Numbered from the stretch's first letter, positions 1-9,197 are shown. The stretch is DNA of 64,000 nt from Pandoraea thiooxydans (GCF_001931675.1 NZ_CP014839.1:2790001-2854000), one strand, 5' to 3'. Translations and numbers: made by a program. The notes: generated by a model from the sequence alone, not told the origin.

Positions 1-3
1 ACG

Positions 4-351
4 ATGCGCACGCACCATCTGCAACGGCCGTCCTCTTGGTGGATGTATTTGATACACCGTGTGTCCGGACTGGCGTTGGCGTTGTTCCTGCCGCTGCATT
101 TTCTCGTGCTCGGTCAGGCACTGGCAGGCGCCGCACCGCTGCAGACGGTACTCGACCTGACTCGCGCGCCGCTGGTGCGCACCCTGGAATGGGCGGTGGT
201 GGTCGCCCTGGCGGCGCATCTGGCGGCCGGCCTGCGCGTGCTGTGCATCGAGTTCTTCGCCTGGCACGCGCTGCAAAAGACGTTGTCCACTATCGCAATC
301 GCTTTCACCGCACTGTTCGGCCTGGCTTATCTGCTGGCTTTGATCCGTTGA
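4..351 (+). CDS. SdhC-like cytochrome b subunit of a succinate dehydrogenase/fumarate reductase-type complex
   Basis: A 115-residue hydrophobic protein with about three membrane segments. It has the SdhC-type signatures HRVSG near residue 18 and LH near residue 31, and a later H-x-x-x-G-L-R motif near residue 72, where the family places quinone- and haem-binding residues. The role is inferred as membrane anchor and electron acceptor site for the flavoprotein encoded at 4619-6355. The gene sits at the left edge, so an iron-sulfur (SdhB-like) partner could lie just outside. No SdhD-like gene is visible in the window. It is probably not the housekeeping sdhC, because its neighbours are an ABC importer and a fumarase-like pair. 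Family assignment is good; partner assignment is inferred. Confidence 0.72.
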   Translation: MRTHHLQRPSSWWMYLIHRVSGLALALFLPLHFLVLGQALAGAAPLQTVLDLTRAPLVRTLEWAVVVALAAHLAAGLRVLCIEFFAWHALQKTLSTIAIAFTALFGLAYLLALIR

Positions 352-411
352 ATCCGTCAAATGATGAGCGGCACCCATGCCGCCATCGCTTGCACCTGGG
401 AGGAGGGAACC

Positions 412-1413
412 ATGAAAGTGTGTCGTTCGTTATTGGCCGTTGCTCTCATTCTGGCTTGTGCTACCGCACGCGCCGAAATGACCGAAATCAAGATCGCCCG
501 TCAGTACGGCGTCAGCTATTTGCCGTTGATGATCATGCAGGATCAAAAGCTGATGGAGAAACAGGCGGCGGCCGAGGGCATTCCCAATCTCAAGGTCGAT
601 TGGGTGAAGTTTGCCGGCGGCAACGTGATGAATGACGCGCTGCTCTCGGGATCGCTGCAGATCGCCTCGGGCGGCGTCGGACCGCTGGTCATGATGTGGT
701 CGCGAACAGCCGGCACGCCGCTGGCGGTCAAGGCGCTGTCGTCGATCAACTCGATGCCGCTGCTGCTCAATACGAGCAACCCGAAGGTCAAGACCATCAA
801 GGACTTTACCGACAAGGACAAGATCGCCTTGCCGGCCGTCAAGGTATCGATTCAGGCGATCACGCTGCAGATGGCCGCCGAGAAAGCGTTCGGCCCGGGT
901 AAGGAAAACGCGCTCGATCATCTGACGGTCTCGCTCTCGCACCCCGACGCCCAGCAGGCGCTGCTGTCGGGCGCCAGTGAAATCGACGCGCATTTCGGGT
1001 CGCCGCCGTTCCAGGAACAGGAACTGGAGAAGAAAGGCATTCATACCGTGCTCAATTCGTATGATGTGCTGGGCGGCAAGTCGACGTTCAATCTGGTGTG
1101 GTGCACCAGCACTTTCTACAAGCAAAATCCGAAACTCGTGAAGGCCTTCATGGGCGCTCTCGAGAAATCGATCGAGATGATCAACCACGACAAGAAGTGG
1201 GCCGCGCAGACCTATCTTCGCCTGAGCGGACAGAAGAGCGACGTGGCGGAAATCGAGCACATGATCGATACCCCCGACGTTTCGTTCACCACGGTGCCGC
1301 ACAACGTCATGAAGTATGCGACGTTCATGTTGCACACCGGCCTGATTCAGAAAAAACCCGACAGTTGGCAAGCCATGTTCTTTCCGACCATGCACAGCGC
1401 CGACGGCAGTTGA
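412..1413 (+). CDS. ABC transporter periplasmic substrate-binding protein (SsuA/TauA/NMT1 type)
   Basis: A 333-residue exported solute-binding protein. The start at 412 is preferred over the upstream in-frame 361 because a strong GGAGGAGGG ribosome site precedes it. That start also gives a clean signal peptide (MKVCRSLLAVALILACATARA, cut before EMTEIK at about residue 22). The body has the pattern of sulfonate/nitrate/thiamine-precursor binding proteins: an early YGVSYLPLMI segment, then G-G-V-G-P and a C-terminal helix-rich half. It is followed after 24 bases by the ATPase and then the permease of the same importer. The ligand cannot be read from sequence. The fumarase-like and dehydrogenase genes downstream suggest a dicarboxylate or a substituted (possibly sulfonated) dicarboxylate. 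Confidence 0.85.
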   Translation: MKVCRSLLAVALILACATARAEMTEIKIARQYGVSYLPLMIMQDQKLMEKQAAAEGIPNLKVDWVKFAGGNVMNDALLSGSLQIASGGVGPLVMMWSRTAGTPLAVKALSSINSMPLLLNTSNPKVKTIKDFTDKDKIALPAVKVSIQAITLQMAAEKAFGPGKENALDHLTVSLSHPDAQQALLSGASEIDAHFGSPPFQEQELEKKGIHTVLNSYDVLGGKSTFNLVWCTSTFYKQNPKLVKAFMGALEKSIEMINHDKKWAAQTYLRLSGQKSDVAEIEHMIDTPDVSFTTVPHNVMKYATFMLHTGLIQKKPDSWQAMFFPTMHSADGS

Positions 1414-1437
1414 TCTCCCACCACGAGGATTCGTCGC

Positions 1438-2208
1438 ATGAGTCATTCGCAAGCGTTGTTGGATGTGTCGGGCGTCACCTTGCAATACAAGACGCCGCGC
1501 CATTTGGTGATGGCCACCTACCGGGTCAGCTTCCAGGTCCTGCAGGGTGACCGGTTCATCCTGCTGGGCCCGTCGGGCTGCGGGAAATCGACCCTGCTCA
1601 AGGCGGTGGGCGGGTATCTGACGCCCACCGAGGGCGAGATGCGCCTGAAAGGGCAGTTGATCCGCAAGCCCGGGCCCGACCGCATGATGGTGTTCCAGGA
1701 GTTCGATCAGTTGCTGCCCTGGAAGACGGTGCGCGAGAACGTCATGTTCCCGCTGGCCGCGGCGCGCCGCCTGGACCGCAAGTCGATCGAGGAGCGGGCG
1801 ATGCACTATATCGATAAGGTGGGTCTGACGAAATTCGCGCAGAGCTACCCGCACACATTGTCCGGCGGCATGAAGCAGCGCGTGGCGATCGCGCGCGGCA
1901 TGGCGATGGAGCCCGACATTCTGCTGATGGACGAACCGTTTGCCGCGCTCGACGCGCTTACGCGCCGCAGGATGCAGGATGAACTGCTGGCATTGTGGGA
2001 AGACACACGCTTCACCGTCCTGTTCGTGACCCACTCGATCCCGGAGGCCATCAAGATCGGCAGCCGCATCCTGTTGCTGTCGCCGCATCCCGGCCAGGTG
2101 CGCGCGGAGTTGGACACCGCCACCGACAGTGCTTCGGCGCAGGTGCTCGAGCAACGTATTCAACAGATGCTGTTTTCCGAAACGATCGAGGAGGCGGAGA
2201 ATGTCTGA
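1438..2208 (+). CDS. ABC transporter ATP-binding protein (SsuB/TauB/NrtD type)
   Basis: A 256-residue nucleotide-binding subunit that powers the importer. Walker A is GPSGCGKST (about residues 43-51), the signature is SGGMKQR (about 141-147) and Walker B is ILLMDEPFAALD (about 161-172), followed by the switch histidine in FVTHSIPEA. The length is normal for the nitrate/sulfonate/taurine subfamily. Its stop overlaps the permease start by 8 bases, which implies translational coupling. The substrate is unknown. Confidence 0.9.
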   Translation: MSHSQALLDVSGVTLQYKTPRHLVMATYRVSFQVLQGDRFILLGPSGCGKSTLLKAVGGYLTPTEGEMRLKGQLIRKPGPDRMMVFQEFDQLLPWKTVRENVMFPLAAARRLDRKSIEERAMHYIDKVGLTKFAQSYPHTLSGGMKQRVAIARGMAMEPDILLMDEPFAALDALTRRRMQDELLALWEDTRFTVLFVTHSIPEAIKIGSRILLLSPHPGQVRAELDTATDSASAQVLEQRIQQMLFSETIEEAENV

Positions 2209-3097
2209 CGGCACCGTGAATTCGCGCGCCCGTCCGCTGCCGGCGGCACGCGCCGAGATCGTGCGGCAGGCCGAGGAGGCCAAGCACTTCAGCGTGGTCG
2301 AGAAGCCGCTCTCGGGGTTCGAAAAGCTTTACAACCAGGCGTGGCTGCGCAAGCTCTTCATCCTGGTCATTCTCGGGCTGTTGTGGGAGGGCTATGGCCG
2401 CTCCCTCAATAATGCGCTGCTGCTGCCGACCCTGGGTGCCACGCTCGGCGCCCTGTGGCACGGCATATTCAGCGGCGTGCTGCTCGAGCGCGCCTGGACG
2501 TCGATCCACGTGCTGCTGGTGGGCTACGCGGCCGGTATCCTGCTCGCCGCGCTGCTCACGGCACTGGCGATCTCGTCGCGCATCGGTACCGATTTTCTCG
2601 AGACGATGACTTCCATGTTCAACCCCCTGCCGGCAATTGCGCTGTTGCCGCTGGCGTTGATCTGGTTCGGCCTGGGCACCGGCAGCATCGTGTTCGTGCT
2701 GATCCACTCGGTCACCTGGTCGGTCGCGCTCAACACCCATTCGGGGTTTTCTTCGGTCAGCACGACGTTGAAGATGGTCGGACGCAACTACGGGTTGCGC
2801 GGGCCGGCTTACATCACCAAGATTTTGATTCCGGCGGCCTTCCCCAGCATCCTGACCGGCCTGAAGATCGGCTGGGCCTTTGCATGGCGCACCTTGATCG
2901 CGGCCGAGCTGGTGTTTGGCGTGAGCTCCGGCTCGGGCGGGCTGGGCTGGTTCATCTACGAGAACAAGAACCTGCTGGACATCGCCAATGTCTTTGCCGG
3001 GCTGCTCACCGTGATTCTGATCGGCCTGGCGGTCGAGAACCTGATCTTCCGCGTGATTGAACGCCATACGGTGCGGCGCTGGGGCATGCAGTCCTGA
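2201..3097 (+). CDS. ABC transporter inner-membrane permease (SsuC/TauC type)
   Basis: A 298-residue permease with about six membrane segments. The start at 2201 is chosen over an upstream in-frame 2129 because GAGGAGGCGGAGA precedes the ATG and the overlap with the ATPase is then only 8 bases. The binding-protein-dependent permease region around residues 190-240 contains the EAA-like loop that contacts the ATPase (A-F-P-S-I-L-T-G-L-K-I). The gene is followed after 16 bases by the fumarase-alpha-like gene, so transport and metabolism share one transcript. Confidence 0.88.
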   Translation: MSDGTVNSRARPLPAARAEIVRQAEEAKHFSVVEKPLSGFEKLYNQAWLRKLFILVILGLLWEGYGRSLNNALLLPTLGATLGALWHGIFSGVLLERAWTSIHVLLVGYAAGILLAALLTALAISSRIGTDFLETMTSMFNPLPAIALLPLALIWFGLGTGSIVFVLIHSVTWSVALNTHSGFSSVSTTLKMVGRNYGLRGPAYITKILIPAAFPSILTGLKIGWAFAWRTLIAAELVFGVSSGSGGLGWFIYENKNLLDIANVFAGLLTVILIGLAVENLIFRVIERHTVRRWGMQS

Positions 3098-3113
3098 TGG
3101 AGGAATTCCACTG

Positions 3114-3986
3114 ATGAAAATCGACCCCGCCGCCGTCGAAGAGGCGGCTCGTCTGCTCTACATTCGCGCCCTCAAGATTCTGCCGGATGACATCAAACAG
3201 GGCTTCACGCGGCTTCAGGCCGCCGAGCGCAGCGCGACGGGACGTCGCGTGCTCGACACCATGGTGCGTAATATCGCAGTGGCCGAGCAAACCGATAATC
3301 TGCTGTGCCAGGACACCGGCATTCCGATCTACAACGTGGTCGTCGGCCGCGGCGTCGAGTTCGACGGCTGGGCGCTGAAGGAAGCGATTGCCAGCGGGGT
3401 GGCACGTGCCACGCGCGAGCATCCGCTGCGCTCGTCGGTGGTGCACCCGCTGACCCGGCAGAATCTGCACACGTCGTGCGGCACGCGCATTCCGGTCATC
3501 CATATCGATTTTTGCGAGGCGCCCGACTGCCTGACGCTGGAGATGATTCCGAAAGGCAGCGGCTCGGAGAACAATTCGTGGCTGAAGATGGCGCTGCCGG
3601 CCGAGGGTGTCGATGCCATCAAGACGTTCGTCGTCGATTGCGTGCTGTCGGCCGGCGGCAAAACCTGCCCGCCGACCATCGTCGGCGTCGGCGTGGGCGG
3701 CACCGCCGACCTTTGCGTGCATCTGGCCAAAATCGCCGCAACCCGCCCGCTCGGCTCGCACTGCGACGATCCTCAGGGGCGCGAGCTCGAGACGCAACTG
3801 TCGAACGTGGTCAACACGCTGGGCGTCGGCGCCCAGGGGCTTGGCGGGGACGCCACCGCGTTTGCCGTGCATGTCGAAGTGGCCCACACGCACATCACGC
3901 TCAATCCGGCCGCCGTCAATATGCAATGCCACTCGGCACGGCGCGCACTGGCACGCTTCACGCCGGCCGGCGTGGCTTACGAATAA
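3114..3986 (+). CDS. Class I fumarase/tartrate dehydratase family, alpha subunit
   Basis: A 290-residue [4Fe-4S] hydro-lyase alpha subunit. The start at 3114 has GGAGG eleven bases upstream; an earlier in-frame start lies inside the permease. Three cysteines fit the cluster ligands of class I fumarases: Cys65 in LCQDTG, Cys185 in GGKTCPP and Cys272 in MQCHSARR. The family adds water across a C=C bond of a dicarboxylate such as fumarate/malate, or L-tartrate/oxaloacetate for TtdAB; some members act on mesaconate. The enzyme is split in two genes as in TtdAB, not fused as in E. coli FumA. The actual substrate is not decidable from sequence. Confidence 0.87.
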   Translation: MKIDPAAVEEAARLLYIRALKILPDDIKQGFTRLQAAERSATGRRVLDTMVRNIAVAEQTDNLLCQDTGIPIYNVVVGRGVEFDGWALKEAIASGVARATREHPLRSSVVHPLTRQNLHTSCGTRIPVIHIDFCEAPDCLTLEMIPKGSGSENNSWLKMALPAEGVDAIKTFVVDCVLSAGGKTCPPTIVGVGVGGTADLCVHLAKIAATRPLGSHCDDPQGRELETQLSNVVNTLGVGAQGLGGDATAFAVHVEVAHTHITLNPAAVNMQCHSARRALARFTPAGVAYE

Positions 3987-4010
3987 CGTCGTCTGCATGG
4001 AGGAGGCGCC

Positions 4011-4622
4011 ATGGCGCATCATGACATTACACTGCCGGTCGACGAAGCCGCTGTGCGGGCGCTGCGCGCAGGCGACACCGTCACCCTGAACGGCACGCTG
4101 TTCGGCATTCGCGATGCAAACCAGATTGCGATGTTCGACCACGGCCGCACCACCCGCTTCGATATGCGCGGCGGCGCGGCCATCCACACGGCGCCCAATG
4201 TGCGGCGCGTGGCGCGGTCGCCGCAGTATCCCGCCGGTTATGCGCCGGTGTGCATCGGCACCACCACCAGCGCCCGCATGGAGCGCTTCACGCGGCCATT
4301 GATGACGCAGTTGGGCGTGCGCCTGATTATCGGCAAGGGGGGACTCGGCAGCGACTCGCTCGGTGCCTTCGCGGAATTGGGCGGCGCTTATCTGGCGATC
4401 GTCGGCGGTGCCGCCGCGCTGGAGACGACGTGGATCGAGGCGATCGAGGACGTCGATCTCGACGACCTGAATCCGGAGTCGCTGTGGCGCTTTCGCATCC
4501 GCGATTTCGGCCCGTTGCTGGTGGGCATGGACAGCCACGGCGGCAGTCTGTACGCCGACGTGGCGGCGCAGGCCCAGGCGCGACGCGCCGATGCGCTGGC
4601 GGCCCTCGGAGTGCACTCATGA
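4011..4622 (+). CDS. Class I fumarase/tartrate dehydratase family, beta subunit
   Basis: A 203-residue swivel-domain partner of the preceding alpha subunit. Family motifs include GTTTSARM near residue 83 and the glycine-rich IIGKGGLG near 106-113, both part of the substrate carboxylate-binding region. An AGGAGG ribosome site lies just upstream. The stop overlaps the flavoprotein start by 4 bases (ATGA). The alpha and beta subunits together should form the heteromeric hydratase of this operon. Confidence 0.87.
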   Translation: MAHHDITLPVDEAAVRALRAGDTVTLNGTLFGIRDANQIAMFDHGRTTRFDMRGGAAIHTAPNVRRVARSPQYPAGYAPVCIGTTTSARMERFTRPLMTQLGVRLIIGKGGLGSDSLGAFAELGGAYLAIVGGAAALETTWIEAIEDVDLDDLNPESLWRFRIRDFGPLLVGMDSHGGSLYADVAAQAQARRADALAALGVHS

Positions 4623-6355
4623 ACCTGCCGCTGCGTCGTATCCAGACCGACGTCCTGATTCTCGGCGCGGGCGGCGCGGGGCTGTTCGCCGCGCTGCACG
4701 CCAAGCGCGCCGCGCCCGCGCTGCGGGTGACGATCGCCGTCAAGGGACTGCTCGGCAAATGCGGCTGCACGCGCATGGTTCAGGGCGGCTATAACGTGGC
4801 GCTGGCCGACGGCGACTCGATCGAGCGGCATTTCATGGACACCATCGAGGGCGGCAAGTGGCTGCCCAATCAGGAACTGGCCTGGACGCTGGTCAACGGC
4901 GCGGTCGAGCGCGTGCACGAACTCGAGAACGAAATCGGCTGCTTTTTCGATCGCAATCCGGACGGCACGCTGCATCAAAAGGCGTTCGCCGGCCAGACGT
5001 TCGATCGCACCGTGCACAAGGGTGACCTGACCGGCATCGAGATCATTGGCCGGCTGGCCGAGCAGGTCTGGGCGGCCGGCATCGACCGGCTCGAGGAGCA
5101 TCGCGCCATCGCACTGATCCGTTCGAGCGACGGCGCGAGCCTGGCCGGCGTGCTGATGATCGACGTGCGCAGCGGCGCCTACGTATTCGTGCAGGCGCGT
5201 GCGGTGCTGCTCGCCACCGGGGGCGGCCCGACCATGTACAAGTACCACACGCCCAGCGGCGACAAGAGTTGCGATGGTCTGGCCATGGCGCTGCAAAGCG
5301 GCCTGCCGCTGCGCGACCTGGAAATGGTGCAATTCCACCCGACCGGCCTGCTGGCCGGACAGCACACCCGCATGACCGGCACGGTGCTCGAGGAGGGGCT
5401 GCGCGGCGCTGGCGGATATCTGCTCAATGGCGCTGGCGAGCGCTTCATGGCGCGCTACGATGCGCGCGCCGAGCGCGCCACGCGCGACATCGTGTCGCGC
5501 TCCATCTATCGCGAAATGCTGGCCGGCCAGGTGAGCCCGAATGGCGGCGTGTACATCAGCATGGCGCACCTGGGGCCGGAGAACGTACGTCGCCAATTCA
5601 AGGGCATGGTCGAGCGCTGCGCCGATTGCGGTTTCGATCTGGCTGGCGGACGGGTCGAGGTGGTGCCCACCGCCCACTACATGATGGGCGGCTTGATGTT
5701 CGAGACCGACGGCGCGACCGAACTCCCCGGCCTGTTCGCGGCGGGAGAGGACACCGGCGGCGTGCATGGCGCCAATCGCCTCGGCGGCAACGGTGTGGCC
5801 AACTCGACCGTGTTCGGCGGCATTGCCGGCGACGCCATGGCGGCCTGGATCGGCCAGAGTGACTGGCGAGCGCCGGACGAGGACGCCATTGCACACGCAA
5901 TCGCGCGCAGCGAGCATCCGTTCCATCAACCGGCAGGACAACTGCAGGCGATTCGCGACGCGCTGTATGAAACCATGTGGCAGGACGCCGGCATCATTCG
6001 CACCGCCACAGGCCTGATGCGCGCCAGGGATACGTTGGCCGAACTGGCTGCGCGGCTGGATCGTTGCGGCATCGACGACGGCGCGCGCACGTTCCATCTG
6101 ACCTGGCACGACTGGCTCAATCTCGACAATCTGATTGCCGTGAGCCGCGCGATCGTCACTGCGGCGCTGGCGCGCGAGGATTCCCGCGGCGCGCATTTTC
6201 GCGACGACCACCCCGAGGCGGGCGACCTGGCCACCTCGACCTATACGGTCGTGCGCGCGCGCGAAGCCGCACGCGCCGGAGACGATTTGAGCGTGTCGCA
6301 CGAACCGGTCAAATTCACGCGCGTGCAGCCTGGGCAATCGCTGCTGGCCGCATGA
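4619..6355 (+). CDS. Fumarate reductase/succinate dehydrogenase-like flavoprotein subunit
   Basis: A 578-residue FAD-dependent dicarboxylate oxidoreductase. It has the N-terminal dinucleotide fold LGAGGAGLFAA (residues 15-25), the catalytic QFHPTG region, the EGLRGAGG arginine region, HYMMGG, and the C-terminal FAD motif GANRLGGNG. At the position where SdhA/FrdA carry the histidine that binds FAD covalently (S-H-T before QGG), this protein has G-C-T (Cys50), so FAD is probably non-covalent. That resembles soluble members such as L-aspartate oxidase and lower-potential enzymes. It probably works with the SdhC-like anchor at 4-351. It may oxidise a substituted succinate or reduce an ene-dicarboxylate linked to the hydratase upstream. 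The start at 4619 is coupled to the beta-subunit stop. Confidence 0.85.
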   Translation: MNLPLRRIQTDVLILGAGGAGLFAALHAKRAAPALRVTIAVKGLLGKCGCTRMVQGGYNVALADGDSIERHFMDTIEGGKWLPNQELAWTLVNGAVERVHELENEIGCFFDRNPDGTLHQKAFAGQTFDRTVHKGDLTGIEIIGRLAEQVWAAGIDRLEEHRAIALIRSSDGASLAGVLMIDVRSGAYVFVQARAVLLATGGGPTMYKYHTPSGDKSCDGLAMALQSGLPLRDLEMVQFHPTGLLAGQHTRMTGTVLEEGLRGAGGYLLNGAGERFMARYDARAERATRDIVSRSIYREMLAGQVSPNGGVYISMAHLGPENVRRQFKGMVERCADCGFDLAGGRVEVVPTAHYMMGGLMFETDGATELPGLFAAGEDTGGVHGANRLGGNGVANSTVFGGIAGDAMAAWIGQSDWRAPDEDAIAHAIARSEHPFHQPAGQLQAIRDALYETMWQDAGIIRTATGLMRARDTLAELAARLDRCGIDDGARTFHLTWHDWLNLDNLIAVSRAIVTAALAREDSRGAHFRDDHPEAGDLATSTYTVVRAREAARAGDDLSVSHEPVKFTRVQPGQSLLAA

Positions 6356-7104
6356 GCCACACCGCCGTCCTGGTGCTGATCGGCTCGGCCGTCGGCGGCT
6401 TCATTTCCGGCCTGGCGGGATTTGCCTTCGGCCTGGTGGCCATGGTGTTCTGGGCCTGGACCATCAAGCCGCAACTCATCGGCCCGATGCTGGTCGTGGG
6501 CTCGTTGTCGGGGCAATTGCTGACGATCCGCACCGTGCGCCATAGCATTCGCCCCGCGATGGTGTGGCCGTTTATCGCGGGTGGCGTGATTGGCGTGCCG
6601 GTGGGCGCGAGCCTGCTGCCGTATCTGGACCCGCTGTGGCTACGCATGACCGTGGGCGCATTGCTATTCGTGTACTGCCCGTTGATGCTCTGGTCGGCCA
6701 GTTTGCCCGGCATTCGCTGGGGCGGACGCAAGGCCGACGGCGCGATCGGTGCGGTGGCCGGCGTGCTGGGCGGGATCGCCGGCCTGATCGGCCCGGTGCC
6801 GACCTTGTGGTGCATCCTGCGCAATTGGCCCAAGGACGTGCAGCGTGCGGTGTGCCAGAGCTTCTTTATTGCGATGCAGTCGCTGACGCTGGTCGTCTAT
6901 CTCTTCAACGGCTTGCTGACCGGCGAAGTGCTGCGGCTGTTCGCGCTGCTGCTGCCGACGGCATTGATCAGCGCCGGCCTGGGCGCGCGACTGTATGTAC
7001 GGCTGAGCGACCTGGCGTTTCGCCGCGTGCTGCTGATCATTTTGTTTTTTACCGGCACCCTGCTGCTGGCGTCGGCGCTCTGGCAGTGGTGGCGCACCGC
7101 GTGA
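6352..7104 (+). CDS. TSUP (TauE/SafE) family membrane permease
   Basis: A 250-residue protein of about seven to eight membrane segments. It has two internally similar glycine-rich halves (GGFISGLAGFAFGL near the start and GGIAGLIGPVP near the middle), as in the TauE/SafE family. Known members export sulfite, sulfoacetate or related anions, or move small organic acids. The start overlaps the flavoprotein stop by 4 bases, so it is the last gene of the operon. The association with a sulfonate-type importer makes export of sulfite or an organic acid plausible but unproven. Confidence 0.82.
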   Translation: MSHTAVLVLIGSAVGGFISGLAGFAFGLVAMVFWAWTIKPQLIGPMLVVGSLSGQLLTIRTVRHSIRPAMVWPFIAGGVIGVPVGASLLPYLDPLWLRMTVGALLFVYCPLMLWSASLPGIRWGGRKADGAIGAVAGVLGGIAGLIGPVPTLWCILRNWPKDVQRAVCQSFFIAMQSLTLVVYLFNGLLTGEVLRLFALLLPTALISAGLGARLYVRLSDLAFRRVLLIILFFTGTLLLASALWQWWRTA

Positions 7105-7119
7105 GCGCCGCGCCGTGCC

Positions 7120-7758
7120 TCAGGATTGGCTGACGGCAACCGCGCCAGGCTGGCCGATGAAGTGCTCGCGATAGTATTTCAGCTCGTCGATCGATTCGTG
7201 GATATCGGCCAGCGCGGTATGCATGCCACGCTTGTTGAACCCCTTGGCAATCTCTGGCTGCCAGCGCCGGCACAGTTCCTTGACCGTGCTGACGTCGAGG
7301 TTGCGGTAATGGAAAAAGGCCTCCAGGCGCGGCATGTAGCGTGCCATGAAGCGGCGGTCCTGGCAGATCGAATTGCCGCACATCGGCGATTTGCCGGCAG
7401 GCACGTACTGCGCGAGAAACGCCAGCAGCAGGTCTTCCGCCTGCGCCTCGTCGATGCCCGAGGCCTTGACGCGATCGATCAGCCCCGAGCGGCCATGGGT
7501 GGTCTTGTTCCAGTTGTCCATGCCGTCGAGCACGGCATCGGACTGGTGAACCGCCAGGACCGGGCCTTCGGCCAGCACGTTCAATTCCGAGTCGGTCACC
7601 ACCACGGCGACCTCGATGATGCGGTCCTGCTCGGGCTGCAGGCCGGTCATTTCCATGTCGACCCAGATGAGGTGAAACTCGTTCTTGATGATCGCGGGCT
7701 GCGTGTCTGGCGAAGTCGAGGGCGCGGCGGTAGCCGGTGTGGTTGGTGTATCTGACAT
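7120..7758 (-). CDS. orn: Oligoribonuclease
   Basis: A 212-residue DEDDh 3'-5' exonuclease that degrades 2-5 nt RNA (including pGpG from c-di-GMP breakdown) to mononucleotides. Asp34 and Glu36 lie in WVDMEMTG, and later motifs include [12 protein letters not shown] and the terminal H-x4-D (HTALAD). The core matches the family length of about 180 residues. A proline/threonine/serine-rich N-terminal tail of about 25 residues precedes it and looks disordered. The gene is convergent with the operon to its left and divergent from the M48 protease gene. Confidence 0.96.
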   Translation of the reverse strand: MSDTPTTPATAAPSTSPDTQPAIIKNEFHLIWVDMEMTGLQPEQDRIIEVAVVVTDSELNVLAEGPVLAVHQSDAVLDGMDNWNKTTHGRSGLIDRVKASGIDEAQAEDLLLAFLAQYVPAGKSPMCGNSICQDRRFMARYMPRLEAFFHYRNLDVSTVKELCRRWQPEIAKGFNKRGMHTALADIHESIDELKYYREHFIGQPGAVAVSQS

Positions 7759-7908
7759 GGGGCTCTGAAAAGTAATCGGGTGAGACTCGCCGCCGTGACA
7801 ATGCGGCCAGCGGGCCGGAACAGGCTGCCATTTTGCCCGAATATGCGCTTTTTGGCGCGCTTCGCTGGTTTCCCGGCGGGCAGACCGGAGGGCGATGGCG
7901 AAAGAATC

Positions 7909-7914
7909 TATAAT
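7909..7914 (+). promoter_or_regulatory. Probable -10 box of the M48 protease gene
   Basis: A perfect TATAAT hexamer lies 35 bases upstream of the start at 7950. No convincing -35 hexamer is found at 16-18 bases, so this is a partial promoter call. Confidence 0.4.
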
Positions 7915-7949
7915 TCGAGCATTCCTCCTCGACGAGCAAACGAATCCGG

Positions 7950-9197
7950 ATGTTTACCTACCTTTTTGTGTTCTTCCTGCTGGCGATGGTGATTGTGAAG
8001 CTGTGGCTGGCCGTGCGGCAAGTGCGCCACGTGGCGCAGCATCGCGGCGCCGTGCCGGCTCAGTTCGCGTCGACCATCGCATTGAGCGATCATCAGCGGG
8101 CGGCCGACTACACGATCGCCCGCAGCCGGCTCGGCATGTGGGAGACACTGGCGCAAGGTGCGTTGCTGCTGGCCTGGACCCTGCTGGGCGGGTTGCAATG
8201 GCTGCATGTCGGCGTGATCGAGTGGCTGGGTCAGGGAACCCTGGCGCAGGTCGTGCTGGTCGGCGCCGTGCTGGTGATTTCCGGCATCGTCGATTTGCCG
8301 TTCGCCTATATCCGCCAATTTGTCATCGAGCAACGCTTCGGTTTCAACCGCATGACGCTCGGCCTGTTCATTGCCGACCTGTTGAAGTCGGCGATCGTCG
8401 GGCTCATTCTGGGCGTGCCTTTGCTGCTGGCCGTGCTGTGGCTGATGACGCAGGCCGGGCAGTGGTGGTGGTTTTATGCGTGGGTGGTCTGGGTGGCGTT
8501 CAATCTGGTGGTGCTGGTGCTGTACCCGACGGTGATCGCACCGCTTTTCAATAAATTCGAGCCGCTCAATGACGAAGCGCTGAAGGCCCGTATCGAGGCG
8601 CTGATGAAACGGTGCGGCTTTGCCGCCAAGGGGCTGTTCGTGATGGACGGCAGCCGCCGCTCGGCGCATGGCAACGCCTACTTCACCGGCTTTGGCGCGG
8701 CCAAGCGGATCGTGTTCTTCGATACGCTGCTCAGCCGGCTCTCCCCGACTGAAGTCGAGGCAGTGCTCGCGCACGAACTGGGACATTTCAAGCATCGCCA
8801 TGTGCTCAAGCGGATTGTCGTGACCTTCGCGCTGAGCCTGGTGTTTCTGGCCCTGCTCGGCTGGCTCTCGGGCCGCACCTGGTTCTACACCCAGCTGGGC
8901 GTCATGCCCTCGCTGACCGGCAGTAACGCCGGCCTGGCGCTGGTATTGTTTTTCCTGGTGCTGCCGGTGTTCGGCTTTTTCTTCAGCCCGCTGGGCAGCC
9001 TGTCGTCGCGGCGGCATGAATTCCAGGCCGATGCGTTTGCCGCCCAGCAAACTGGCGCCGCCGATCTCGTCAATGCGCTGGTCAAGCTGTATCAGGACAA
9101 TGCGTCGACCTTGACGCCCGATCCGCTCTACACGGCGTTTTATTATTCTCATCCGCCTGCCTCGCAACGCATCGACCGGCTGCTCTCGCACGCATGA
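7950..9197 (+). CDS. M48 family (Ste24/CAAX protease-like) integral membrane metalloprotease
   Basis: A 415-residue multi-pass membrane protease. The zinc site is His275-Glu276-x-x-His279 (AHELGH), with the third ligand Glu357 in RRHEFQAD. There are about six to seven hydrophobic segments, as in the Ste24 group, which has a large intramembrane chamber. In bacteria the role is presumably membrane protein quality control, not prenyl-protein processing. The stop overlaps rsgA by 4 bases (ATGA), so the two genes are co-translated. Confidence 0.92.
   Translation: MFTYLFVFFLLAMVIVKLWLAVRQVRHVAQHRGAVPAQFASTIALSDHQRAADYTIARSRLGMWETLAQGALLLAWTLLGGLQWLHVGVIEWLGQGTLAQVVLVGAVLVISGIVDLPFAYIRQFVIEQRFGFNRMTLGLFIADLLKSAIVGLILGVPLLLAVLWLMTQAGQWWWFYAWVVWVAFNLVVLVLYPTVIAPLFNKFEPLNDEALKARIEALMKRCGFAAKGLFVMDGSRRSAHGNAYFTGFGAAKRIVFFDTLLSRLSPTEVEAVLAHELGHFKHRHVLKRIVVTFALSLVFLALLGWLSGRTWFYTQLGVMPSLTGSNAGLALVLFFLVLPVFGFFFSPLGSLSSRRHEFQADAFAAQQTGAADLVNALVKLYQDNASTLTPDPLYTAFYYSHPPASQRIDRLLSHA

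Noticed and set aside
4-351. Housekeeping sdhC of the TCA cycle
   Set aside because: The neighbours are an ABC importer and a hydratase, not sdhD-sdhA-sdhB and gltA, and the partner flavoprotein lacks the covalent-FAD histidine.
430-2283. A 617-codon open frame on the minus strand opposite the ABC importer
   Set aside because: It lies antisense to three clear ABC genes, has Arg/His/Gln-rich composition typical of GC-rich shadow frames and no recognisable domain or ribosome site.
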